DNA from: an uncultured Flavobacteriales bacterium
Lineage (GTDB): Bacteria > Bacteroidota > Bacteroidia > Flavobacteriales_D > Crocinitomicaceae
Assembly (NCBI GenBank): GCA_913054135.1
Contig: CAJXJK010000004.1
Location: 268,121 to 332,120 of the forward strand
Reading direction: 5' to 3'
Length of the DNA: 64,000 nt
A program made the translations under genes and the position numbers. The notes beneath the pieces are model-generated. The model ran no database searches. It was not told the origin of the DNA and was given only the letters and a program-made list of their open reading frames with translations. Below, piece by piece: positions 16,937 through 26,768 of the stretch (the first letter of the stretch is position 1; every line of letters starts with the position of its first letter).

Positions 16937-19900
16937 ATGAAATTTCTGCTCGGAGGATTCTTTCTTTTTCTTAGTGTATTTGCGTATTCGCAAAACATGT
17001 ATCCATACGGGCAATTTGGTATCAGAACCTTTGATCAGAATGAGAATAAAGGTGGATTTCAAAATTGGGATGTCATTCAAAATGATGATGGCTACATCTA
17101 TGTGGCAAACACTGAAGCAGTATTAGAATTTAACGGGAGTAGCTGGACTAAATTTGAGTTTGACAATAAAGAGCATCCGCGTTCATTTGATAAAAATGAT
17201 AGGGGAGAAATCTTTGTAGGGGGTATCAATGAATTTGGGAAAATTGGATATACCGATAAAGGAGAGGCTTATGTTGAAAAGCTTTCGGAAGGTTTAGACA
17301 GCTTAGATTTCAAAGATATTTGGCAAGTACATTGTATTGGAGAAAAAACATATTTTGCCTGCCGTCAATATATTTTCATCTATGATTCTACCGGAATCAT
17401 ACCAATGAGCATACCTGAAGGAGGTGAACTAGTTTCTTCATTTGCATTTGACGACAAAATTATTTGCCGTATGTTTTTTGAAGGACACAGAGCGGTTTAT
17501 GCCTTTGTTGATGGTGAGTTCAATGAAGTTTTTGATTCGCAGCACTTAATCCCTAGATTAAATTTGGCTTATGATAACAGAAATTTCATTTTAGATGAAA
17601 CGGGAAGATTCTATGAGCTAAAGAAAAATCAAAATGGATATAGGGTTGTTGCAGATGCTCGAAAAGCACTAGAAGTAAAAGATTCTGCTGAGATAATGTG
17701 TGCAATAGCAAATGATAAAATGATTGCCCTTGCAACAAAAAACAATGGAGTTCAAATTTTCAATCTTGATGGTAGATACCTGAGATCTTTCTCAGGCGCT
17801 CAAGGATTAGAAAATCTTCAAACGCATAGCATCTACTTCGATTACTACGACAATCTTTGGTTGTGTACCGACAATGGTGTGCTCTTTATTGAAACCTCAT
17901 CAGCAATCACAACTTTTGATGAATCAAACGGAGTCACTGCAGGAACTACCGAAGATATAACATTCTATAATGATGAAATATTACTGTCTACTCACAATGA
18001 CCTCTTCACCAACAACATCAATAAGGGAAGAATTAATTTTGAACCGCAAGGGATTTTCGAAAACGGATTATTTCAAATTAAGAACTTCAAATTTTCAGAT
18101 GGATCATTCGTGCAAATGGTGATCGGGAATGACGGGATTCTCACCATGGATGCTGACCACAACACCGAGGACATAGCAAATGGTGTTTACGCCTGGGATC
18201 TTTTTCAATCAGAAACCGACAGAGATAGGATTTACATTGGTCTTGATGGCGGAGGTGTTGGCGCACTCTATTACAAAGATGGAGAATTCACTTATGAAGA
18301 GTATCCTGGAACCTCAGGTGATGTTCGCTCCATTTGTGAACTAAACGGAAAAGTTTATTACACTGTGAAATATGAAGGTGTGCACATTTTAGACACACTG
18401 AAGACGCAAGAACAAAACAAGCTGGAAGGACTTCGTGAATATGGTGATTCTACTGAATACGATCAGTTCACATTAGAAATTTTTAATGAGCAACTCTTCA
18501 TTGGAACACTGAACGGACTTTATCAAGTAGAAAATGATAAGCTAGTTCCTTTCACTGCTGAGAACGAAAAATTTGTACAAAAACAACTGCTTATTCATAG
18601 AATTATGAATGATGGTGATGGTAAAATGTTCATCCACATGTTCTTTGATTCAGGAAGTGACAATGAAGTTGGAGAGTTTGGTTATTTCGAAGAGAAAGAT
18701 GGCGAACTGCAATGGAATTCTACTGACTTCGCTCCCTTGAAGGATGAAGTGATTTTCAGCTTGGCTAAGTCAAGAGATGGAACATACTGGCTTGGAGGCG
18801 GCAATAACATTTACGTTTACAACGAATATGGCGGATCTGAATTCGGCAAACCTTTTCAAGCCTTTATTACGAATGTTTACTTAAATGAAGAAGAGCTCTA
18901 CCTCAAAAACACACACTATGCAAGCGGATCTGAATACGTAATCAATTATAAGAATAACTCATTCAAATTCGAATTCTCGTCTAATGCATATTTAGGCGGG
19001 ATACAAAATGAATACTCTTACTTTCTAGAAGGTGAAGATCAAAAATGGAGTAAATGGAAGTCAAAGCCAGAAGCAGTTTACCAAAGACTAGGCGAAGGTG
19101 ATTACATCTTTCATTTGAAGGCGAAGAACTTTTACGGATTTGAATCTGAAGAAAGAACTTTTGCATTCTCTGTATCGCCTCCTTGGTATCGTTCATGGTG
19201 GGCTTATTTGATTTATGGAGTACTTGTGATCCTATTAATTTACGGTATTATTAGTGTTAGTATTAGTAGAGTAAAAGCTCAAAATGAGCGTCTTGAAAAA
19301 ATCGTGGATGAAAGAACAGCTGAGATTGCGAAACAAAACTCAGAGTTAGAGCACCAAAAAGCCGAGATTCAGGCTAAAACAAATGACATTTTAGACAGTA
19401 TCAAGTATGCGGAGAGAATACAGAGGAGTTTCTTGGCCTCTGATGAACTGTTGGCGGCTAACTTGAATGAATATTTTGTCTTCTTTCAACCAAAAGATGT
19501 GGTTAGTGGTGACTTTTATTGGGCAGCAACTTTAGCCGACAACAACTTCGCTATTGTGAACGCGGATAGTACAGGACATGGAGTGCCTGGAGCGATTATG
19601 AGTATTTTAAATATCTCATCTATTGAATCTGCAGTGAAAGATAAACTGACAGATCCTGGTGATATTTTTAACGACACTAGAAATACCATTATTGAACGAC
19701 TGAAAAAAGATGGAAGCCCAGAAGGAGGAAAAGACGGAATGGATGCCAGCTTGATTACCTTCAACGCAGATAAGAGTAAAATGACTTATGTGGCGGCTCA
19801 AAATCCAATTTGGGTGATAAGAGACGGTGAGTTGACTGAGATTAAGCCAGAGAAAATGCCAGTGGGTAAACATGATAAAGATGATATCCCTTTCAAAGGT

Positions 19901-20137
19901 GGTGAATATGACATCCAAAAAGGAGATCAAATTTACACCCTCACTGATGGTTTCCAAGATCAGTTTGGAGGACCAAGAGGAAAGAAATTCATGGTGAAGA
20001 AAATGAGAGAGTACGTCTTATCAATCTCTCACCTTTCAATGAAAGAACAGCACGAAAGAATTAAAGAAACCTTTACAAAATGGAAAGGTGATATAGAGCA
20101 AGTTGATGATGTTTGCGTAATTGGAGTGAAAATATGA
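16937..20137 (+). CDS. Propeller-sensor SpoIIE-family serine phosphatase
   Basis: This 1,066-residue protein has a signal peptide (MKFLLGGFFLFLSVFAYSQ) and a long periplasmic region of two-component-regulator-type beta-propeller repeats (for example NLWLCTDNGVLFIE, TYWLGGGNNIYVYN). A Y_Y_Y domain follows at about 690-750 (EYSYFLEGEDQKWSKW). One transmembrane helix is at ~754-776, then a coiled coil (~780-825) and a cytoplasmic PP2C/SpoIIE domain (~830-1066: VSGDFYWA, DSTGHGVPGAIMS, TDGFQDQFGG, DDVCVIGV). Metal-binding Asp residues are present. It resembles hybrid sensor kinases with the kinase replaced by a phosphatase, so an outside signal probably controls dephosphorylation of a STAS protein. 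A TATCTTTA element just before ATG 16937 is one base off consensus. Confidence 0.9.
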   Translation: MKFLLGGFFLFLSVFAYSQNMYPYGQFGIRTFDQNENKGGFQNWDVIQNDDGYIYVANTEAVLEFNGSSWTKFEFDNKEHPRSFDKNDRGEIFVGGINEFGKIGYTDKGEAYVEKLSEGLDSLDFKDIWQVHCIGEKTYFACRQYIFIYDSTGIIPMSIPEGGELVSSFAFDDKIICRMFFEGHRAVYAFVDGEFNEVFDSQHLIPRLNLAYDNRNFILDETGRFYELKKNQNGYRVVADARKALEVKDSAEIMCAIANDKMIALATKNNGVQIFNLDGRYLRSFSGAQGLENLQTHSIYFDYYDNLWLCTDNGVLFIETSSAITTFDESNGVTAGTTEDITFYNDEILLSTHNDLFTNNINKGRINFEPQGIFENGLFQIKNFKFSDGSFVQMVIGNDGILTMDADHNTEDIANGVYAWDLFQSETDRDRIYIGLDGGGVGALYYKDGEFTYEEYPGTSGDVRSICELNGKVYYTVKYEGVHILDTLKTQEQNKLEGLREYGDSTEYDQFTLEIFNEQLFIGTLNGLYQVENDKLVPFTAENEKFVQKQLLIHRIMNDGDGKMFIHMFFDSGSDNEVGEFGYFEEKDGELQWNSTDFAPLKDEVIFSLAKSRDGTYWLGGGNNIYVYNEYGGSEFGKPFQAFITNVYLNEEELYLKNTHYASGSEYVINYKNNSFKFEFSSNAYLGGIQNEYSYFLEGEDQKWSKWKSKPEAVYQRLGEGDYIFHLKAKNFYGFESEERTFAFSVSPPWYRSWWAYLIYGVLVILLIYGIISVSISRVKAQNERLEKIVDERTAEIAKQNSELEHQKAEIQAKTNDILDSIKYAERIQRSFLASDELLAANLNEYFVFFQPKDVVSGDFYWAATLADNNFAIVNADSTGHGVPGAIMSILNISSIESAVKDKLTDPGDIFNDTRNTIIERLKKDGSPEGGKDGMDASLITFNADKSKMTYVAAQNPIWVIRDGELTEIKPEKMPVGKHDKDDIPFKGGEYDIQKGDQIYTLTDGFQDQFGGPRGKKFMVKKMREYVLSISHLSMKEQHERIKETFTKWKGDIEQVDDVCVIGVKI

Positions 20138-20679
20138 TGAAGAAGAAAAATATCATGGGAATCTTAACCCTTGTGTCTCTTATCACATTGGCTTTATTAG
20201 GATTCACCATCCTTTCACAAGGAATAAATTTTAGTGCTTCCTTGGTTCAGCTTTCAATAGTCAATTTAGTTTTACTTGTTGTCCTTGCTGGAATTTACCT
20301 GGTAAACAATCATTGCGAAACAAAACCAATGACTAAGAAAATTATCTGGGCATTAGGAGGCGGGCTTGTTATATTTGGTGCAATCGTAGCCTTTAACCTA
20401 ATTGATTTCAAGTCAGGTTGGAACTATTTAATGGGGGTCGGTTTACTCTTCGTGACACTTGTTCAAATGCAAATTTTAGATTGGGAAATTAGTAAGGGAA
20501 TCCTTAAGATATTAGGGCTTTTAACACTATTGGCAAACATCTATATGATTGCTTACTTCATGTTCGAACTAACTCCTGAATCAATGGGAAGTATTTTAGA
20601 TATAGCAGTTTTAGTGTCTGCTTTTGCTTTCTTGGTGGGCTTAATATTTTATGTCCCAAAGAACAAAAAAGCCCAGTAG
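20134..20679 (+). CDS. Small polytopic membrane protein of unknown function
   Basis: This ~181-residue protein starts ATGATG and overlaps the phosphatase stop by 4 nt, so it is coupled to it. Five to six hydrophobic segments are visible: near residues 8-28 (GILTLVSLITLALLGFTIL), 33-53, 68-88, 95-113, 120-140 and 148-168, with short loops. No conserved catalytic motif is recognised. The coupling suggests it could assist or modulate the membrane-anchored phosphatase, but this is inference from position only. Confidence 0.75.
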   Translation: MMKKKNIMGILTLVSLITLALLGFTILSQGINFSASLVQLSIVNLVLLVVLAGIYLVNNHCETKPMTKKIIWALGGGLVIFGAIVAFNLIDFKSGWNYLMGVGLLFVTLVQMQILDWEISKGILKILGLLTLLANIYMIAYFMFELTPESMGSILDIAVLVSAFAFLVGLIFYVPKNKKAQ

Positions 20680-20768
20680 TTCAACAATCCGCTATGCATA
20701 AGTTCGCCTAGCACCTTACTTTCACAGCTTATTATATATGTAATTTCATCTTGGATTATAATATCAGG

Positions 20769-21695
20769 ATGAAATTTAAAGAAAATACTACCCTATCTGA
20801 GCTATCTAACTTTCTAGGATGCCCTTTCAAAGGCAATCCTGATTTAGTTATTTCAGGAATTAACGAAATTCATATGGTTGGAAGCGGAGACGTAGTTTTC
20901 GTTGATCATCCAAAGTACTACAAGAAAGCGCTAGAATCAGCTGCTGACGTAATTTTAATAGATCAAGAGGTTGAATTCCCCGAGGGGAAAGGGATTATCA
21001 TCTCATCTTCTCCTTTTGATGACTTCAATAAAATTACAAAACATCATGCACCCTTTAAAAAGTGGGAGTCGGCTATAAATGAAAACACAAGAGTACATCC
21101 TACTGTAATTATAGCTCCAAATGCTAGTATTGGACACAATGTTGAAATAGGTGAAAACACAATAATTAGTGCCGGAGCAGTGATTGGAGATAACTCAACA
21201 ATCGGTAAAAATGTGATAGTAGGACCAAATGCTGTTATCGGTCATGACGCCTTTTATTACAAAAAAAAACAAGATGGATACCACAAAATGCATAGTTGTG
21301 GAGGCACCATCTTAGAGGACAAGGTTGAAATTGGAGCCCTCACAACAATTGATAGAGGTGTAACATCAAACACAAAGATTGGTGAAGGAACCAAAATAGA
21401 TAATCAAGTGCACGTAGGTCACGATACCCAAATAGGCAAGAATTGTTTGTTTGCGGCAAATGTAGGTATAGCTGGCTGCGTAATTATTGAAGATAATGTG
21501 ACCCTTTGGGGGCAAGTTGGTGTTGTGAGTGACATCACAATAGGCGAAGGCGCAGTTGTATACGGACAATCTGGTGTAGGAAGAAGTTTAGAAGGAGGAA
21601 GAAGTTATTTGGGATCTCCTTGTGAAGAATCAAGACGAAAGTTTAAAGAATTAGCGGCCCTTAAAAAGTTGCCATCATTTTTAGAGAATCAATGA
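20769..21695 (+). CDS. LpxD-like UDP-3-O-acylglucosamine N-acyltransferase
   Basis: This 308-residue protein has an N-terminal uridine-binding-like domain (VFVDHPKYYKKAL, VILIDQEVEFP). It then has a left-handed beta-helix of hexapeptide repeats (ASIGHNVEIGENTIISAGAV, VIVGPNAVIGHDAFYY, IDNQVHVGHDTQIGKN). The His in QVHVGHD aligns with the catalytic His of LpxD. LpxD adds the second acyl chain in lipid A synthesis. Bacteroidota often have a full-length LpxD plus a second LpxD-like copy, and this could be either. I chose ATG 20769 over TTG 20751. The stop overlaps the next gene by 4 nt. Confidence 0.85.
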   Translation: MKFKENTTLSELSNFLGCPFKGNPDLVISGINEIHMVGSGDVVFVDHPKYYKKALESAADVILIDQEVEFPEGKGIIISSSPFDDFNKITKHHAPFKKWESAINENTRVHPTVIIAPNASIGHNVEIGENTIISAGAVIGDNSTIGKNVIVGPNAVIGHDAFYYKKKQDGYHKMHSCGGTILEDKVEIGALTTIDRGVTSNTKIGEGTKIDNQVHVGHDTQIGKNCLFAANVGIAGCVIIEDNVTLWGQVGVVSDITIGEGAVVYGQSGVGRSLEGGRSYLGSPCEESRRKFKELAALKKLPSFLENQ

Positions 21696-22936
21696 CCTAT
21701 ATTTCAGAAGAAGCACTTTTAGAATTAGAGAATAGGTTAAAATCAAAAGATTTTAAGATTAACTCATTGTTGGAAATTACGACAGCAATTAACTCTAATC
21801 GTGCCGTATCCGAAATTTTGAACATCTATAATTACATCCTATCTGAACAGTTAGGAATTAGAAAATTTATTCTTTTCAACCATCAAAAGTCTTGGCATGT
21901 TCTTGACAAAATGGGGATTAAAGGTAAAGTCAAAGACATTGATGTAGAAGAAGACTTCTTAAAGTTTTCAGAAATCACTGTAATTGAATCATCTTATAAA
22001 AAATCACTCGATAAGTTTGATGTGGTTATTCCTGTTTATCACAAAGATCAACCTCTTGCCTTCTTAGTGCTCGGCGGAATCAAGGATCAACTATTAAGTA
22101 AGGACAAACGATCATTTATCAATTTGAATTTTGTTCAGACCCTTACAAACATTATTGTTGTAGCCATTGAGAATAAAAGGTTAGCAAAAGAAAGCATACA
22201 TCAAGAGAGTGTGAAAAAGGAATTAGAGATCGCATCAGAAATGCAAAGACTCTTATTCCCTGAAGAACTCCCTACCAATTCAAAAATAGACGTAAGTGCT
22301 AAATATCTTTCGCACTCTGAAGTTTCAGGAGATTACTACGATTACATTCAATTAAATGAAGACGAGTTTATCATTTGTATTGCTGATGTTTCAGGAAAAG
22401 GGATTGCTGCGGCAATGTTAATGGCCAACTTTCAAGCCACTGTAAGAACCCTCTATACATACAAGCGCTTTGAATTAGAAGAACTGGTGACAGAACTGAA
22501 TTCAAAGGTTTTCGCTAATGCCAAGGGTGAGAAATTCATAACCTTCTTCATTGCTGAGTATAATTCTACTACGCGAAAAATGAAATATGTGAATGCCGGT
22601 CATAACTGGCCTTTACTTTTGAGAGGAAAAACGAATACTAAATTGAATAAAGGTTGCATTGGTCTTGGCATGCTTCCAGAACTTCCATTTTTAGAAAGTG
22701 GAGAAGTTGAAATTCAAAACAACACGACTTTAATCCTCTATACAGATGGTGTGGTTGAGCTCGAAAACCCGAGTAAAGAACAATTCGAAACAGAGAGACT
22801 CATCAATATTGTACAAAATTTTTACCCACTCTCAATGGAAGATTTGAATGAAATCATCTTTTCAAAACTTGATGATTACAGAGGGAAATGTAAGTATGTA
22901 GATGATACGGCCATACTTAGTTGCCGAATATTCTAG
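21692..22936 (+). CDS. GAF-like/SpoIIE-family serine phosphatase, cytoplasmic
   Basis: This 414-residue protein has no signal peptide or membrane helix. Residues ~15-170 are GAF-like (EILNIYNYILSEQLGIRKFI, FDVVIPVYHKDQPLAFLVLG). A linker helix (KKELEIASEMQRLLFPEELP) leads into a PP2C/SpoIIE domain with VSGDYYDYI, DVSGKGIAAAMLMA, YVNAGHNWPLLL, LYTDGVVELE and DDTAILSC. This is an RsbU/RsbP-like phosphatase expected to act on a phosphorylated STAS protein. The only STAS gene in view is at 13.7 kb. It is coupled to the LpxD-like gene by ATGA. Confidence 0.9.
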   Translation: MTYISEEALLELENRLKSKDFKINSLLEITTAINSNRAVSEILNIYNYILSEQLGIRKFILFNHQKSWHVLDKMGIKGKVKDIDVEEDFLKFSEITVIESSYKKSLDKFDVVIPVYHKDQPLAFLVLGGIKDQLLSKDKRSFINLNFVQTLTNIIVVAIENKRLAKESIHQESVKKELEIASEMQRLLFPEELPTNSKIDVSAKYLSHSEVSGDYYDYIQLNEDEFIICIADVSGKGIAAAMLMANFQATVRTLYTYKRFELEELVTELNSKVFANAKGEKFITFFIAEYNSTTRKMKYVNAGHNWPLLLRGKTNTKLNKGCIGLGMLPELPFLESGEVEIQNNTTLILYTDGVVELENPSKEQFETERLINIVQNFYPLSMEDLNEIIFSKLDDYRGKCKYVDDTAILSCRIF

Positions 22937-22989
22937 AAGCCCATTTAATCTGATTATTTTCTTAATTTAGACCTTTAATCTAAACACTT

Positions 22990-23541
22990 ATGAAAGCACC
23001 ATCTTGGGGAAAAGCCATGGGAATTGTAATGATATGCCTTGGGGCACTAAGCATCATTATGCAATTTTATAAAATATCTCTGAGAGGATTTGCCAGAATT
23101 CAAAGTGATGTAATGGATGGATTTGGAGATATTCCAATTGGTGATAAACCAAATCCGTTCGGTTCAATCATGAAGAATATGTTTTACATGAGCGAAACTC
23201 AAGGAAACATAATTATGATCATTGGATTTTTGGGAGTTGGTTTGGCGATTTTCTATTTAATAGGAGGAGTCAAACTATTGCAAGCCCAAAAGAAAAACTA
23301 CATCATGGCTAGAAATAGCGTAATTGTCTTTCTTGCTTTTAACCTAATCAGTGTTGTTTGGTTAAGTATGAACTCTGAAAGCTTCTACCTCTCAGCTATG
23401 CTTACTTACACAGGTGTAGGAGTTGCCTTTGATATTGCTGTTCTAATAATTCTGCTCACAAGTGACAAATCAGCTTACGGAATTGGCGAACCAACGGTTC
23501 AAGAAGGGAAAGAGACAGTAGATGATTTTGATGTACTTTAA
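22990..23541 (+). CDS. Four-helix membrane protein, first of a tandem duplicate
   Basis: This 183-residue protein has four hydrophobic helices (about 10-28, 70-95, 108-128, 135-155). Its N-terminus MK-x-P-x-WGKA-x-GI-x-MICLG is shared with the next gene. The C-terminus is acidic (DDFDVL). No domain is recognised. It lies 53 nt after the GAF-SpoIIE gene, and an AT-rich inverted repeat TTTAGA-n7-TCTAAA at 22966-22984 sits just upstream. Function unknown. Confidence 0.8.
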   Translation: MKAPSWGKAMGIVMICLGALSIIMQFYKISLRGFARIQSDVMDGFGDIPIGDKPNPFGSIMKNMFYMSETQGNIIMIIGFLGVGLAIFYLIGGVKLLQAQKKNYIMARNSVIVFLAFNLISVVWLSMNSESFYLSAMLTYTGVGVAFDIAVLIILLTSDKSAYGIGEPTVQEGKETVDDFDVL

Positions 23542-23551
23542 ATAAGAAAAT

Positions 23552-24070
23552 ATGAAACCACCAGTTTGGGGAAAAGCAATAGGAATAATAATGATCTGTT
23601 TAGGATCACTCGGAATATTTCTGCAGTTGTACAAATTCATGATCAGATCCTTTTCTGAAATCAGCCATAACTTCAATAATGGAAATGCTGTTTTGGGCGG
23701 AATATTTAGGATGTCCGAAGCTCAAGCTACAGGTATGCTGATTCTTGCTTTAATAGGATTGTTAGCCTGCGTGTTTTACATAGTAGGTGGTGCCAAATTA
23801 TTGAAAGCTACTCCTGAAAATTACAACTTCGGTAAGTATTCAATTCTAGCAATGCTATCCTATAACGCTATTTGCCTAACATGGATGCTGATGAATTCTC
23901 AGAATATCATGATTTATGCATTGGCGATTTATGTAGCCATAGGCCTAGCGCTTGATATTGCGCTATTCATTGTCTTTATCAAAAGTGATTCTTCGGGATA
24001 CTTAAACGGAGGTGTAAAGACCAACGATTCTATCCTTGATGGATCTGATGACGACTTTGATTTTGAGTAG
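23552..24070 (+). CDS. Four-helix membrane protein, second of a tandem duplicate
   Basis: This 172-residue paralog of the preceding gene starts 10 nt after it. Aligned features are the N-terminal MKPPVWGKAIGIIMICLG, the middle MSEAQATGMLILALIGL (compare MSETQGNIIMIIGFLGVG), GGAKLLKA, and the acidic tail ending DDDFDFE. Four membrane helices with both ends probably cytoplasmic. The duplication is old enough that residues differ widely outside the N-terminus. Function unknown. Confidence 0.8.
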   Translation: MKPPVWGKAIGIIMICLGSLGIFLQLYKFMIRSFSEISHNFNNGNAVLGGIFRMSEAQATGMLILALIGLLACVFYIVGGAKLLKATPENYNFGKYSILAMLSYNAICLTWMLMNSQNIMIYALAIYVAIGLALDIALFIVFIKSDSSGYLNGGVKTNDSILDGSDDDFDFE

Positions 24071-24084
24071 GGTAGATTAATCTT

Positions 24085-24786
24085 CTAAAGCTCAAAATCG
24101 TATTCAACGATATGTTTATTCCAAAGCTCTTCGGCGTGAGTAAGAAATCCATCAGGAGCGCTAGAGAACTCTTCGCCTGCTTCAAATTCACCTCCAATAT
24201 CCATCACCTTGGTTGTACCTCTTAGCGGATATTTGTCTCCGTTCTCAAGCATAATCAATTTTTGAGTTGAAGGACTAACATCTGAAGTACAAGCTGTTCG
24301 ATAAATAAAAGTAATTTCTCCAACATTATCTTCGTCAATATCCGTGAGTGTTAAAGCGTCTAATTCATGTGATAACACAATATCAAACTCACAATCTTTA
24401 ACGAAGTCAGTTGTTTCTTTTAGCAAAGTCATCTCTCCCTTTTGATTCAAGGCATAATGATAGGCATAGAGATATTGAGAATCCATCTCTTCTCCATCCG
24501 TCACAGGATAAGCCATATCAATCTCAGTAATTGTTCTGATGAAGTAATTCGTCCCGTTTTCATCCATCCAGCTGTAAGCATCTACAACATTACCTGCAAC
24601 CTCACACTTCGAAGGAACCTCATCTAATTTAGTTAAGGTGATGTCTATGATGGCTTCTTGAACTTCTACTTCTACATTTGCTGTCGAATCATTTTCATTT
24701 TCAGTTGAATCAGTAGTTTCGGCATCTGTTGAACCTCCGCAACTTGCTAAAAGGATAACTGATAAAGGAATCAAAAGTTTTTTCAT
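24085..24786 (-). CDS. Acidic lipoprotein, possibly M949_RS01915-like
   Basis: This 233-residue protein has a lipoprotein signal (MKKLLIPLSVILLASC, lipid Cys16) and an acidic Ser/Thr/Glu-rich linker. The soluble domain contains SKCEVAGNVVDAYSWMD, EITFIYRTACTSDVSPSTQK and YPLRGTTKV. The E-I-(S/T)-F-x-Y...DVSP segment recalls the Bacteroidota M949_RS01915 family, whose name mentions surface polysaccharide synthesis; I recall this from memory and it needs a search. It converges on the duplicated membrane genes, and acs is divergent 80 nt away. Confidence 0.75.
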   Translation of the reverse strand: MKKLLIPLSVILLASCGGSTDAETTDSTENENDSTANVEVEVQEAIIDITLTKLDEVPSKCEVAGNVVDAYSWMDENGTNYFIRTITEIDMAYPVTDGEEMDSQYLYAYHYALNQKGEMTLLKETTDFVKDCEFDIVLSHELDALTLTDIDEDNVGEITFIYRTACTSDVSPSTQKLIMLENGDKYPLRGTTKVMDIGGEFEAGEEFSSAPDGFLTHAEELWNKHIVEYDFEL

Positions 24787-24866
24787 TGAGTGAGTTTTTA
24801 AGGTTAATCGGTATCCTAAAATTACAAGCTTTTATTAACTTAAGGGACAATAAAATCAATTGCTAG

Positions 24867-26768
24867 ATGAGTACACCATTTTATCAGATTAATTCCCAAG
24901 AAGCTTACGACAAAGCGTATCAAAATTCAACTCAAAACCCTGAAATGTTCTGGGAATCAATAGCTGAAACCTTCAAATGGAAGAAAAGATGGACTCAGGT
25001 ATTAGAATCTGATTTCATTAAACCTGATGTTAAATGGTTCGTAAACGGAGAACTCAATATCACAGAAAACTGCATTGATAGACATCTTGAAAATCAAGGG
25101 AATAAAACCGCAATCATCTGGGAGCCGAACAATCCAAATGATGAAGTGAGATCCTACTCTTATGCTGAACTAGCTAAAGAAGTCAATAAATTTTCGAACA
25201 TTTTAAAAGAAAACGGAATTACAAAAGGAGATCGCGTTTGCATTTATTTACCCATGATCCCTGAAGCGGCTTTCGCCATGTTAGCTTGCGCAAGAGTGGG
25301 TGCTATTCATTCTGTTGTATTTGCAGGATTTTCAGCCAAAGCCTTATCTGACAGAATCATTGATGCTGAAGCAAAAATGGTCATTACATCAGACGGACTG
25401 GTGAGAGGTACAAAAAAACTGTTACTAAGAAACATTGTGGCTGATGCTGTCCAAAACTGCCCTAGCATTCAAACAGTTTTGACCGTAAAACATACCGGTG
25501 ATAATGTAAACACGAATCATTTAGATGTCTGGTATCATGAGGCCTACGAAAAAGCCTCAGAAGCATTTGAAGCAGAAACAATGAATTCAGAAGATGAATT
25601 GTTTATCCTATACACCTCAGGCTCAACTGGTAAACCAAAAGGTGTTGTGCATACAACTGGAGGCTATATGGTTTACGCAGACTACTCATTCAGAAATGTT
25701 TTTCAATATGAAGGAGATGACGTATTCTGGTGCACTGCAGATGTTGGTTGGATAACAGGCCACTCTTATATCGTATATGGTCCTTTATTAGCAGGGTCAA
25801 CATGTGTGATGTTTGAAGGAATTCCTACTTACCCTGAGCCTGATCGCTTTTGGCAAGTGGTTGAAAAACACAAAGTCAACCAATTTTACACTGCTCCTAC
25901 TGCTATCAGAGCACTAATGGCATGTGGCGATCATCATGCCGATAAATATGAAATGGATTCACTTAAAGTGATTGGATCAGTTGGTGAGCCCATAAATGAA
26001 GAAGCTTGGAATTGGTACAATGAAAAAATCGGAAGAGGAAAAGCTGCCTTGGTTGATACATGGTGGCAAACCGAAACAGGAGGAATCATGATTTCGAATT
26101 TGGGTAAAATTGGAATTCACAAAGCAACCCATGCTGGATTACCATTACCAGGAATCCAACCAGTTCTCTTAACTGCTGAAGGCAAACTGATCGAAGAGAA
26201 TAATCAAGAAGGCTTGCTGGCTGTCAAATTCCCATGGCCGTCAATGATAAGAACAACTTGGGGAGATCATGAAAGATGTCGTCAAGTATATTTCTCAGCA
26301 TTTGAAAACCATTATTTCACAGGTGACGGAGCCAAACGAGATGAGAACGGATTGTATAGAATTATTGGAAGGGTGGATGATGTAATTAACGTTTCAGGTC
26401 ACCGTTTAGGAACAGCTGAAGTTGAAAATGCCATCAATGAACATCCTCAGGTAATCGAATCTGCTGTGGTTGGATATCCTCATGATATTAAAGGACAAGG
26501 CATTTACGCTTATGTCATTTGCTCTGAGACCGCAAGAAAGGATGATGCCATGCGAAAAGAAATGGAAGCTATTGTCTCAGATGTTATCGGTAGAATAGCA
26601 AAGCCAGATAAAATTCAATTTGTTACTGGTTTACCTAAAACCAGATCTGGTAAAATCATGAGAAGAATACTTAGAAAAATTGCTGACGGAACTTCAGATT
26701 CATTGGGAGATGTTTCTACTTTGCTAGACCCATCTGTAGTCGATTCAATTATTGAAGGGAAGGTTTAA
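24867..26768 (+). CDS. acs: Acetyl-CoA synthetase (AMP-forming)
   Basis: This 633-residue enzyme has an ACS N-terminal cap (FYQINSQEAYDKAY) and the adenylate-forming core with the P-loop YTSGSTGKPKGVVHTTGGY. WWQTETGG, TGDGAKRDENGLYRIIGRVDDV and NVSGHRLGTAEVENA (hinge) follow. The C-terminal lysine motif KTRSGKIMRRIL is the site that protein acetyltransferases modify in homologs. It activates acetate through acetyl-AMP to acetyl-CoA. It is alone in its direction, and its stop codon overlaps by 3 nt the stop of a tiny convergent lipoprotein gene. Confidence 0.97.
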   Translation: MSTPFYQINSQEAYDKAYQNSTQNPEMFWESIAETFKWKKRWTQVLESDFIKPDVKWFVNGELNITENCIDRHLENQGNKTAIIWEPNNPNDEVRSYSYAELAKEVNKFSNILKENGITKGDRVCIYLPMIPEAAFAMLACARVGAIHSVVFAGFSAKALSDRIIDAEAKMVITSDGLVRGTKKLLLRNIVADAVQNCPSIQTVLTVKHTGDNVNTNHLDVWYHEAYEKASEAFEAETMNSEDELFILYTSGSTGKPKGVVHTTGGYMVYADYSFRNVFQYEGDDVFWCTADVGWITGHSYIVYGPLLAGSTCVMFEGIPTYPEPDRFWQVVEKHKVNQFYTAPTAIRALMACGDHHADKYEMDSLKVIGSVGEPINEEAWNWYNEKIGRGKAALVDTWWQTETGGIMISNLGKIGIHKATHAGLPLPGIQPVLLTAEGKLIEENNQEGLLAVKFPWPSMIRTTWGDHERCRQVYFSAFENHYFTGDGAKRDENGLYRIIGRVDDVINVSGHRLGTAEVENAINEHPQVIESAVVGYPHDIKGQGIYAYVICSETARKDDAMRKEMEAIVSDVIGRIAKPDKIQFVTGLPKTRSGKIMRRILRKIADGTSDSLGDVSTLLDPSVVDSIIEGKV

